Notes under the pieces: model-generated
The model's input: only the letters and a program-made list of their open reading frames with translations
The model's database searches: none
Told to the model about the DNA's origin: nothing
Shown here: positions 36,885 to 46,619 of the stretch, in pieces
Layout of the letters: every line of letters begins with the position of its first letter
Position numbering within the stretch: position 1 is the first letter of the stretch
Made by a program: the position numbers and the translations under genes
Assembly: GCA_947311845.1 (NCBI GenBank)
Contig: CAMZMU010000062.1
Coordinates: forward strand, 47,771,879-47,835,878
Reading direction: 5' to 3'
DNA: 64,000 bases
Source of the DNA: Poa pratensis
Taxonomy: Eukaryota; Streptophyta; Magnoliopsida; Poales; Poaceae

Positions 36885-37471
36885 TGTCGTGGGGTAGATA
36901 ACACGGCAGATGCTACTTTGGGGTAGCTTGAGTTGATGGGCAAGGCGACACTAGCGTCTGGGAGATTGTTTAGCATTGCAGGGACAAAAGGTTTACCCAG
37001 GTTCGGCCTCTCCATTGGAGATAAAGACCTACTTCCTGCTATCTTGTTATTGATCTCGATCTCGATAACCCGGCTACGACAACAGAGCCGGATCTCGATC
37101 TAGGTTACAAGGTTGTGGTGTTTCTCTCGGTGGTTCTCTCGCCTAAGCTTGGATCGTAAAGTTCTCTCTCAACTAGGGCTCAGGAACCGGCTTATATAGA
37201 CTACCGGGTCTCCTGGCACTTTACAATACGAACCCGGGCTCTACCCAGACTCGGAATCCTATTCTAGCTCTTCTAGCCTTCGTATCCTCCAAGTCACGAA
37301 CCGCCTTGGTCTTCTAGAAACTTCCCTTCCTGAACCGGGTTACCGCCAAAGCCTCTGGCCCAGCAACATAACCCGGCCCATGCTGATGGTTAGCTGGCCT
37401 GGCCGGGCCTCCTGCCTGGCGGGTCATGCTTCCCTCTTCATGGGCCTACCGGGTTATCATCCCCCCCATCA
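36885..37471 (-). repeat. 5' LTR of the Gypsy element
   Basis: 587 bp, starts next to the primer-binding site at 36865-36882. Ends match the partner LTR; TG..CA on both strands. Confidence 0.92.
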
Positions 37472-38508
37472 ACATGAATAAGTGATAGCTCTACAAAAAG
37501 AATTTGCAAACTATTACTCATAAACAAGCTCATGAATCATGCAACTATATGTATCATTAAAAATCAAGTCAAACATCCCTTTTCCCAATCTTATAAAATC
37601 ATCTAACATATTTCGACCCATATTTCCAGTAGCTCTCTCATATATAATTGATAGTGTGGTGGTCTCTCAAGACTCAAACAAAAACAAAAACGACGCTCCA
37701 AGTTTATGCGATAAAGTGTTTCAATCGAAAAACAGAAGTTGGACGTGTGCAAACCGAGAGTGTGTAGGTCCAGCGGGGTTGTCTTCACATCCCCAAGCTT
37801 ATGGTCTTCACCATCTGGATAGCTCTTGGTGCATCTCCTCCAATCCCTGTGAAAAAACTTCAAAACACCGTTTCTCACATCTCCTTTCTGTGGGGTGCAT
37901 TAATAGTGATAAACAAATAGGTTCCTTGCTGCATATAATCCTTGAACAAAAATTCATATGACATGTCCAGAAAGTGTATAATGTTGTATGCCTACTCATA
38001 AACTCAATTGGATCAAAAAGATTCAACTTAAAAGCTCAAAGCATGCATCAAACAAAATGGGACAGAATCTGTTCAGAAAAACTGCAGCAGTAAAACGTAT
38101 TTTTCTACCCTACCAAACTTTCTCGAAAAATTCCTAAAAAATTCATGCATACAGAGGATGAAAAGTTACAACTACAGTTCAAATATGAGCTCATTCGGAG
38201 TTACAGAATAAGAATTAAAAATAATACCGTGCACTGACTCGTGCAGGAATAAAATCTCCGAACTCAATAAGCAACTTTTCAAGACCTAAATGGGTAAAAC
38301 TTGGCACTTTATTTAAAAACTCCAGAAACTAACTATACACAAAATCTCTTGTTACAGCAAGAGGACACAAAGAAAAATCACACACAAAAATAACCGGGTT
38401 GCCTCCCGCAAAGCGCTTTCTTTATAACCATATAGCTAGGCTTGATAGTTTTAATGATGCTCCCATAGGAATAAGAGTTGAATATAAAAGAGCATCAAGA
38501 ATCAAATA

Positions 38509-39207
38509 TCAAACACATTTAAGTCTAACCCACTTCCTATGCATTGGGATCTTGTAAGAAAATAAATCAATAAAGCACAAAGTGACTAGCATAGGAAGGC
38601 AAAGCAAGTGCAACTTCAAAATTTTCAACAAAAAGAGAGAAGACTTAATATTTTTGAGATATATGAAATTATGTCTCCCTCTTTCATAAAAACTTTCAGT
38701 AGCATCATTGATAAAACCCACAATATAGCTATCACATAAAACATTCTTATCATGATCCATATGCATAAAAGTATCATTACTCTCCACATGAGCATAAACA
38801 GTTTCATTAGTAATAGTGGGAGTAAAACTATCACATCCATCATTGTAATCATCATAAATAGGAGGCATAGAATAATCAACATAAACTATATCCTCAATAG
38901 TAGATGGACTGAAAACATCATAATCATCATTGTAAACATCATATATAGGAGGCATATTATAATCAACATAAATTTTATCCTCAATAGTAGGTAGACTAAA
39001 AATATCACATTCATCAACAGCCACTTCCCCAAGCTTAAACCTTTCCAGAGCAATAGCAATAATGGTGTTCAAATAATTTATAGTGATAACATTGCTACCA
39101 TCATGCAAATAATTTTCCATATGTTTTTTAATTTTCTCTTCAAACACATCATGTCCTAACTCAAGATAGATTTCATAAAGCTCTCTAATTTTTTTGTTGT
39201 TTTCCAT
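38509..39207 (-). CDS. Conserved-looking 232-aa ORF of the LARD-like element, function unknown
   Basis: Starts MENNKKIRELYEIYLELGHD right behind the 5' LTR and primer-binding site, where gag would begin. An N-terminal part (1-80) rich in Glu and Lys is probably helical. The middle carries two strong copies and one weak copy of an acidic repeat of about 31 residues (core TIED-x2-YVDY-x-MPPIYD-x-YND at about 90-155). The C-terminus (about 190-225) is hydrophobic, with one or two possible membrane segments. No zinc knuckle, protease or polymerase motif. It sits alone in the element. I cannot name a domain; similar ORFs are, from memory, common in Triticeae retroelements. The intact frame in a non-autonomous element is notable. 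Confidence 0.6.
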   Translation of the reverse strand: MENNKKIRELYEIYLELGHDVFEEKIKKHMENYLHDGSNVITINYLNTIIAIALERFKLGEVAVDECDIFSLPTIEDKIYVDYNMPPIYDVYNDDYDVFSPSTIEDIVYVDYSMPPIYDDYNDGCDSFTPTITNETVYAHVESNDTFMHMDHDKNVLCDSYIVGFINDATESFYERGRHNFIYLKNIKSSLFLLKILKLHLLCLPMLVTLCFIDLFSYKIPMHRKWVRLKCV

Positions 39208-39369
39208 TTTCTATTTTTTATGGGTTTTTGATATATATAAAACTAATGAGAAACTCACAACCAAACAAGTTTAAAGGAACCTCCCCAAGCTTAGATGATT
39301 GCAAGATATAAAAGGAACCTCCCCAATCTTAGTCTAATGCACACAAGAATAGAAACTTAAGCGCTACGC

Positions 39370-39387
39370 TCCCCGGCAACGGCGCCA
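39370..39387 (-). promoter_or_regulatory. Primer-binding site of the LARD-like element (tRNA-Asp type)
   Basis: The minus strand reads TGGCGCCGTTGCCGGGGA, which is complementary to the 3' end (with CCA) of plant tRNA-Asp(GUC) as I know it. It lies 10 nt from the 5' LTR, the expected place for the reverse-transcription primer. Confidence 0.8.
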
Positions 39388-39397
39388 GAAAAGTACT

Positions 39398-40843
39398 TGA
39401 TAACCCCCAAGAGCAAGGGATCACTGTAGCACCTCTCAATGTGGAAGTAAGGTATCGATCCGTAGGAGCAAGAAGGAAAAGTTATCTATTCCCTACAACT
39501 AAAGTGTCACAAGTTTTAGTTGATTATGCACTAAACAAGTTTAGAGAACAAGATGGTTGGTTTGATGGATGTAAAAGTGTCCCAATCCTCTTCTTTGCAA
39601 GAGGACAAGACAAAGGTAGTAGCAAGTGAAAGCTCTCAAAGAGAGAAAGCCCAATCCTCTATGTAGCAAGAGGACAAGCTCAAGTGTGTGTTTCTTATAG
39701 GAACAATGGACATGGTTCATGGGTTCACTTAATCCTCTCTCTCTCTCATCTACGGTGATCATCGTTTTATAGATAAAGTACACACAATTGTCATGTTTTA
39801 ATGGTAGCTTTTTATGACGGCTATATGTCTTAAAACACATAGTTGAAAGAAATACTCATTTGTGTTGCTAGGTCACCCCTCGTAAGGCTAGCGTGGTTTC
39901 TCTCACTCCCACATCATACTCTTTCTTTTTACCCCCAGATAAAGGATGTTGGGCGGTACTGTGTCACTCAATACCTATGCCGTGTCACATCGGCCATCCC
40001 GTACCCACATACATCATACTTCAAAGTATGACAAATCACAAAAGCTCCAACACAACGGTAAATGCATAACAAATCATCTCACACCACAATATTCACCACA
40101 AAGGTATTACATAGATGACCGTAATCATGTTCAGCAGCTCATACGGTACTAATTAGTGAAGCTCAAGAGAGAGGAGAGATACAAAAGTTACCACCACAAA
40201 CCCTAGTCCAGGGGGTGGACTACTCCCCCTTCATCATGGTGATGATGGTGAATAAGTTCTTGCTGTAGATGTTGATGATGAACACGCCGGAGGGGGGTGG
40301 AGCCCTCCGGAGGTGATTCCGGCGGCATTTCCCCTCTCCGATCTTCTCCGGCGGCAGCTTTCTGACTCTCTGTTTCGGTGTTCTGTATTTCTCCGCCGCC
40401 TCCTTTCGCGAAACGCCAGGGGACCTTTTTTATAAGCGTTTTTAGGTCAAGACGGAGTCGGTGGACGAAAGATCGACGGCAACGGAGCTCCGAGGGAGAA
40501 ACGAGCTGGGCCCACGCGGCCATGTACTTTAGGCCGCGTGGGACCCTCCCATTTCCAGCCTGTTGGGCTCCTGGTCTTCAATTTAAGCCCATTGCGTTCG
40601 TCTCGAAAATTCTGAACCGTGCTCTTTGACCTTGCCCTTTTTGGAGTCCCGAAGCTCCCGGAAAGTCTGAAACACTAAAAAAGACGTTTTCTGAAAAAAA
40701 GGGTTAATTCCAAATAAATGGGAAAACTATGAAGTATTCCGAAAATCATTATAAAACATTGGTTTAACCCTTATATGATGCAAATATGATTGGAATATAA
40801 TCAATTAAACTGCAAAGTTCATGTATGCATTTTACATGCATCA
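39398..40843 (-). repeat. 5' LTR of the LARD-like element
   Basis: 1,446 bp, collinear with 21304-22748. On the minus strand it runs TGATGCATGTAAAATGC..GGGGGTTATCA and is followed ten bases later by the primer-binding site. Confidence 0.9.
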
Positions 40844-40848
40844 ATTGG

Positions 40849-43053
40849 TCACAGACAATTGTGACCAAAACTAAAGGTCACATATTTTATGACCAACTGT
40901 TTTGGTCACTACCAATCTGGGCAGTCCATGTCAGATCCAACGTGGCAGAGATGACGTGGCAAAATTGTGACCAAATGACATGGTCGTAGATCAGAATCAG
41001 CCCGGTCCATTTTGGTGTTTTATATGGGCCGAGCCCAACAATTCGGCCTTTTTATGTTCCAGTCAATTCCGATCGATTACATGGGCCAAGCCCAACATTT
41101 CGAGCTTTTATTTCTGGCCCGCAGACTTTTTCTAATTATTTTGTATTTAGTGATTATATTTTTAGGTGGCCCCACCAGTCAGACAGGTCCCACTTGTCAG
41201 GTTCTTCTCTCAAATTGGTCCCACACGTCAAACAGTCGATTTTTGATATATTCATTTTAATCAGAAGGTCAAGCTGGTCAGGTTTTCATATTACAGCTTT
41301 TTAATGACATACAAAATCCACATTTCAAACAGAACAGAGAAATTCATCCAAATAACACTAAATCAGTCTATTACAAGATCCACATTTCAAACAGAACAGG
41401 GAAATTCGTCCAAATAACACTAAATCGGTCTATTACAATCTGTACAATCGAGATATGCCTACTATTACAATACATAACTAGCTACTCTTTGCTTTGTCAC
41501 GCTTCTTCAAAATTCTTCAGCCTGGAGCTCCTAGAAACTTGCATCACTTAAGAAGGCACAGATGTTCATTTGGTTGGTGAAATGAAAACCATGCTGCAAC
41601 AACCAGATAAAAGCATAATTATAAGCACAAATACAACAAACAATTTAATTCAAGCAAAGATCTGCTAGCAAAGCATGAAAAAGGAAGCACCACATGGCAG
41701 GAATGTTGACAACATCTCAGTCGATGACTTTAAACAGGAATAATGTATATTAACTAAAAGGATAATACAAGAATAATGTATATTAACTAAAAGGATAATA
41801 CAAGAATAAGAGACTATCAAAGTATATAAATGTTATCATGGAATTATATAGCTAACAGGGCTATCTTATGTATCACACACTCATACAGGGTTATCTTCTC
41901 ACATTAGATAAGCAAGGAAATATTGCACACTATGAACTCATTTGACACTTGCAACAGCTTAAAATACACAATGACAAGTTCAATCAAACAGAGCCAATAT
42001 CAAGAGCTAATCAATGCAGTAAGCTGGTATGAAATTCTAACAAGTGACACAAGAAGTACAATTCGCTCACTATTGCTGATTGCAGGAACAGTGGAACACT
42101 AGTATCTTGGATTCATTAAGTAGAAGGCCACTGCAGCCTATGTAGTATGCATAACACGACTCACAGTCTGCACATAACTGAGGCACCTACATAATCAATG
42201 CATACAAACCCTAAGGCAAAGAGAGGGATCTGAAGGGCAAGTACTCACATGAACTGCACGTCGGTGGCGAGGCCAGAGAAGCCGATGTAGAGCTTGCCGT
42301 GCATATTGAAAAGGGATCGGCAAGTCGCCGCCCAGGACGCCCAGGTGGCGGGTGCCTGCAGAGAGGTAGAGACAGTGAGAGAAAACCTAGATAGTGGTCA
42401 AGAATACAAACTAATGGGCATATATACATGCTCAGGATGGAGCATATGGAACAAGTAGGATTTTGTTCCACCTTCGAGTATGGAGGGAGAGCTTGTGCAT
42501 ACCTGTCTTCAAGCCGATGCAGTGGATGGTTCTGTAGTTAAGGAAGATTTGGCCTGCATCGTCATCTCAGCTGTGCAGAGTTTTCCTGCGCTCAACCAGC
42601 AAGAAACCTGTCCATGGCGAATCAGGCATAAATGAGAAGGTCATGAGTTTCTGAAATTACAAGATCAAGCATCGAAGATCAAATACCACAAGCAACTCGT
42701 TATAGTTTAGAACCCTGTCAGTTAGCATTCACTGCCGAACCTTGTGGAACTGCAAGAGGATACGGATGGTGAGTTCAGTACTGAGCACGCTGCTGAGGAC
42801 CATCTTGTCCAGCGTCTACGAGAGAATCATGCCGATGGCAGCCCACCAGTACCTCACAAAGGGCAGCTGACCCTCCAAGATCTCTTCCCCTGCGAGATCA
42901 ACAATGTCAGGATTTAGAAACCCACAACAAACTGTTTCATTAAGATGAACACACACTGAAACTGCAATAATAATCATCGACCGTGGCACACCATATGCAC
43001 AAATTATAGATAACAAAAAAATCGCCTATCAACTCAACTCCATGATCCCTCCC
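40849..43053. other. CACTA body between the LARD-like element and the solo LTR
   Basis: Continues the CACTA sequence: inverted GGTCACA/TGACC motifs to about 41000, a GC-mixed stretch, then AT-rich sequence. It contains the proteasome exon fragment (42249-42355). 42720-42895 reads on the minus strand as GEEILEGQLPFVRYWWAAIG..ILLQFHKVRQ with one in-frame stop and a preceding 'ctcgcag' acceptor-like sequence, a possible captured exon of unknown origin. Confidence 0.6.
42249..42355 (-). pseudogene. PBC1: Captured exon of 20S proteasome subunit beta type-3
   Basis: Minus-strand frame FNMHGKLYIGFSGLATDVQF, close to the plant beta-3 segment I recall as KIHDKLYIGLSGLATDVQT. It is bounded by a polypyrimidine-AG acceptor ('cctctctgcag') and a consensus donor (at|GTGAGT), so it was taken as genomic DNA with its introns. 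The upstream half of the exon no longer matches. Only one fragment is present; no N-terminal Thr region, so it cannot act as a proteasome subunit. Confidence 0.75.
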
Positions 43054-44779
43054 TGATGCATGTAAAATGCATACATGAACTTTGCACTTTAATTGCTTAT
43101 ATTCCAATCATATTTGCATCATATAAGGGTTATATCAATGTTTTATCATGATTTTGGGAATACTTCATAGTTTTCCCATTTATTTGGAATTACCCTGCAT
43201 AGGCAGAAAACCCTAGTTTTGTATTTTAATGTTTCAGGGACCCAAACGTCAACGAAATCACCTGGAAATTTACGGGCGTCAATATTTGGAAGGAAGAAGG
43301 ACTACGGAAAAAGGAAGCAAGCAAACGGAGGCCCGAGGGCCAAACGAGGGGGGCCCACGCGGCCACAGTACCAGGCCGCGTGGGACCCACCCGTTCGGGC
43401 CTCGTGGCTCCGTTGCCGTCGATCTTCGCTCCACCGCCTTCGTCTTGACCTAAAAACGCCTATAAAAAAGGTCCCCCGACGTTCTCTGGAAGGAGCGCCG
43501 CACAAACACAGAAACACCGAAACAGAGATCAGGAGCTGCAGATTGGAGGGGGAAAACTCCGGCGGGGCGCTGCCGGTGTGGTCTCCATCGTCTCCATCGA
43601 CTTCTCCACCGTCTCCATGATGAAGAGGGAGTAGTCCACCTCTGGACTATGGGTTTGTGGAAGTAAATTATGTATCTCTCCTCTCTTGAGCTTCACTAAT
43701 TAGCACCGTATGAGCTTCTGAACATGATTACGGTCACCGTTGTAATACCTTTGTGGTGGATCTTTATGAGTTAATATATGTTTGAGATTGCAATGTTCGT
43801 TTCAGTTATGAGTATAGATGCATATTATGTACCCCGTTCTTGTTTACCTGTTTTGATCAAGCATGTTTATGAGAGCGTGTGTGGGGGAACGTGTGCATTA
43901 GTTGGAGTAACGGGGGGTGGCTAGTGCAGTGAACGTGAGAGAAAGTTCTGCGATCCACTTTGGTATCTTTACCTTACTTTGTTACCTCACTAGGGATAAA
44001 CTAAAATACCATGCTACCGGGGATGTGGGCGTGACCATTGCCACTACTCCATGACTAGATCTAGCATGTTCTTATTTTCACTTCATGTCATGATACTTAA
44101 TGCTGTACTCTGAGTTATCTTAATTACTGAGGTGTTATGATTTAGTTCGCATCTTGGTGGAGTATAAGAGAGGTTAATAACCAAAAGATCTCTATGTTAG
44201 GACGTGATGCCCATATATCTAAGTAACTTGTTATCAAACCCTGTGTTGCAATCTCATATGTTAACTGTGTGTGTTCCGTTGTCTACCACTTTATAAAGAG
44301 AGAGTGCATTTGTGAAACCATGAACCTCAGTCCATTTTTAATCATAAGAAACACCTTTCCAACACCATATACCACTTTTCTATTTTCAGCCATCATTAAA
44401 TCCGAAAATATAAAAATACTTTTCATCTTGCATACATCATTTAAAAACCCAAAAATATCATTTATCATTGCATCCACCACCATTGCATATTTATTTCTTG
44501 TTTGCATTGCATAACTATCCTGATATCATTCTTACACCTTGTGCTTGACAATCACAGGTGAGGTTGAGGACCAAAACATCTAACCTTGTTTTGTAGGTAA
44601 CCAAAAGAAGGATAAGAAGATAAATCTACCACTGCAGATTCCCCGAGAGTTCGATATTAAACCCTCGAGTCACCCCTCGTGGGGAAAACTGTCTTCCACT
44701 TACTATACACTCTGCACTTGGAGTCTCAACCTAATCCCGTTTATTTGTGCAGGCATCAAGACTTGCTCATCGGGTATCA
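43054..44779 (+). mobile_element. Solo LTR (1,726 bp)
   Basis: Starts TGATGCATGTAAAATGC and ends CGGGTATCA, with duplication CTCCC at 43049-43053 and 44780-44784. The first 150 bp and other blocks (for example 'gaacatgattacggtca' near 43723) match the LARD LTR read on the minus strand. Positions 43770-44760 diverge, so it is a different family member. No interior or second LTR remains, the product expected from unequal recombination between LTRs. Plus orientation, opposite to the LARD. Confidence 0.88.
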
Positions 44780-45228
44780 CTCCCTCCCCTGCAATGGCAT
44801 CTGAACCTCTTCGTACAAAAAAAAAGTAGTGAACAGATTTTTCAAATACATGTGCTAGCATGACTTCTACAGAATCAAGTACATGTGCACTCATTTTGCA
44901 AATGAATATGAGGACTCCCAGGATTATCAAAGAATGTGAAAGGCAGAGCAGCATTATAGATGAAGGCATCACCAACACTATAGTTCTAAGAAATTTTATG
45001 TATTACTATTAACTCAACCTGAAGCCAGAGACTTAGCACATCTATCAACTAATCTAACCATCATGGAAACAAATCCATGTCATTTGATCGCATCACCTCA
45101 AGATCAACAAAAAGAGCAGCCGAATCAAACCAATCTACGACTAGATATCATCATCATCCACATTCGTTGAGATATCATCCACATCCACGCGGTGATTCAG
45201 CACACAGGGGAGCACGGGAAGCACGTAC

Positions 45229-45352
45229 CAGTGTAACCGTCCAGATTGATGTGCGCCTGGGCGCGGTCGTCGTAGAGCTCGGCGGCTAGCTCGAAATCAT
45301 GGTCGAGGAAGGCCGCCGTCGCCTTGCTCGGATCTGACGCTGCGGCGTCCAT
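45229..45352 (-). pseudogene. SGT1: Captured first exon of SGT1 (co-chaperone, TPR domain)
   Basis: SGT1 works with HSP90 and RAR1 in plant immune-receptor folding and SCF ligases. The frame reads MDAAASDPSKATAAFLDHDFELAAELY then DDRAQAHINLDGYT, matching the start of SGT1 and its first TPR. About 15 codons between AAELY and DRAQAH are lost in frame. The exon ends at 45229 followed by the donor GTACGTG, the likely original exon-1 boundary. The rest of the gene is absent. The upstream GC-rich region (45353-46260) may be its captured promoter and leader or other captured DNA; no family is recognised there. Confidence 0.8.
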
Positions 45353-46619
45353 GGCCGAATCCCCTCCCGCGGCCGCCGCCGTCGCTCTGCCCGCCGAACC
45401 CCCGGCCGACGCTGTCGCCCTGCCGCCGAAGCTCATGCCGCCGCTGCGACCGCCTGTGGAGAGAAACACAGTGGGTGAGACCGGGTCGAGGATGGGACGG
45501 AGAGGAAGAGAGAGGGTGGGGATGCTTACCGCCTCCTCTCATCGGTGGCCTCATGGAGTTGCGATGGCTAGATCTGGTAGCCGCCGCCGAAGGAGAGCGC
45601 CGCCGCCGCCGCCTCGTCGCCGGGCCCCGCCCGCACCACGGCTTCCACGTGCAGGTCCCACTTGTGGAGCGTGACGCGCGGGGCCGGCCGTCAGCGCGTC
45701 TCCACCGCCGCCGCATCTGGGCATGGTGATTGGGCGACGTCGCCTCTCTCTCCAGGCTGATGCGGGTGTGGTCGATCTGACGCGTGAGGTGGACCAGGAG
45801 GGCTCGGAGCTGGGGGAGGAGGTGGTGGCAGTGGAAGGGACCTGCAGTGGGCGGAGGTCGCGGCGGTGGAGATCTGGATCGAGGTGGGAGGCGCGAGGTG
45901 GAGATCTGGATCGAGGAGAGGAGGTGGGAGGTGGAGAGAGAAAGGAGGAGAGGAGGTGGGCGGTGGTGCGCGACATCGTGAGTGCCTCCAAAATATCTGG
46001 ACCTATCCCGCCTCTCGTTTCAGATAGGGTATAGACGGTCAGGATCGTTGTGTTGGTTGTGGTGTGGACGGTCTGATCGATAATCTGTGGGATGCAGCTG
46101 CAGGAAAAGGGCCACGGCGATGAGTCTCCAGTCCACATGGCTGCCGGTCGGACGGCGAGAAACAGGGTGCAGCGGGGAAAAGGCCGGCTGTCTAGTGGCC
46201 GCAGAAGATACATGCGAACAGCGGGGGCGACAAGAGGATTACCTCGGTGGTCGCCGGGGTGGTTCAAGGGAGGGCCTTGACTGAGAGGTTGCCGGCGGCG
46301 GCGCGCCCTAGTCTACTGTCATTAGGGAGGCCTAATAGAGGGATTATAACGTGAGGGAAACAGAAAACGATTCGATCTGAGCAACTAATCGGTGGCAATG
46401 GTGGTTAATATCACTCAAACTCCATGGGCTGTTACGTTTTATTGGGTAGATGAGACCTGGAGTGGAGCCGCCGAAGCACCTATTCCCTCGCTTCACCAAA
46501 TTGTACGTGCGGGCCTCTCTGCTCCACTCCGGCTGGATGGTGGAGTTTGTGCGTTTGGGGCAGCTTCACCAGCTCCTACGGAAATTGGTGGAGTGGAGCT
46601 GTCCCAAACACACCCTAAG
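45353..46619. other. GC-rich CACTA segment upstream of the SGT1 exon
   Basis: Long open frames on both strands give only Arg/Pro/Ser-rich products (for example - 45551-46267) with no recognised domain. It is probably host-derived DNA carried with the SGT1 exon; 46280-46619 is ordinary non-coding sequence. Confidence 0.4.

Larger units (their letters stand above)
24145..37471 (-). mobile_element. Nested Ty3/Gypsy retrotransposon, Tat-like lineage (13.3 kb)
   Basis: LTRs 24145-24731 and 36885-37471 (587 bp each, TGTCGTGG..CCCCATCA), with duplication ACATG at 24140-24144 and 37472-37476. The primer-binding site TGGCGCCGTCTGTGGGAA lies at 36865-36882, so the coding orientation is minus. Order on the minus strand: gag-protease, reverse transcriptase, RNase H with a second RNase-H-like domain, integrase (Gypsy order). 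The extra RNase-H-like domain and a long region with a gene on the opposite strand (25433-29294) point to the Tat group. The two LTRs differ by four transitions and two one-base indels, so insertion is recent, yet gag and pol are frameshifted; the copy is probably defective. Confidence 0.93.
21304..40843 (-). mobile_element. Non-autonomous LTR retrotransposon (LARD-like), host of the nested Gypsy element
   Basis: LTRs at 21304-22748 and 39398-40843, flanked by ATTGG at 21299-21303 and 40844-40848. Minus orientation follows from the primer-binding site at 39370-39387, next to the right LTR, and a purine-rich tract beside the left LTR at 22749. Its own interior is 22749-24144 plus 37472-39397, with no gag-pol but one 232-aa ORF at 38509-39207. 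By eye the LTRs differ at roughly 30 of about 1,445 positions plus a few indels, so it is clearly older than the nested Gypsy element. Confidence 0.9.
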
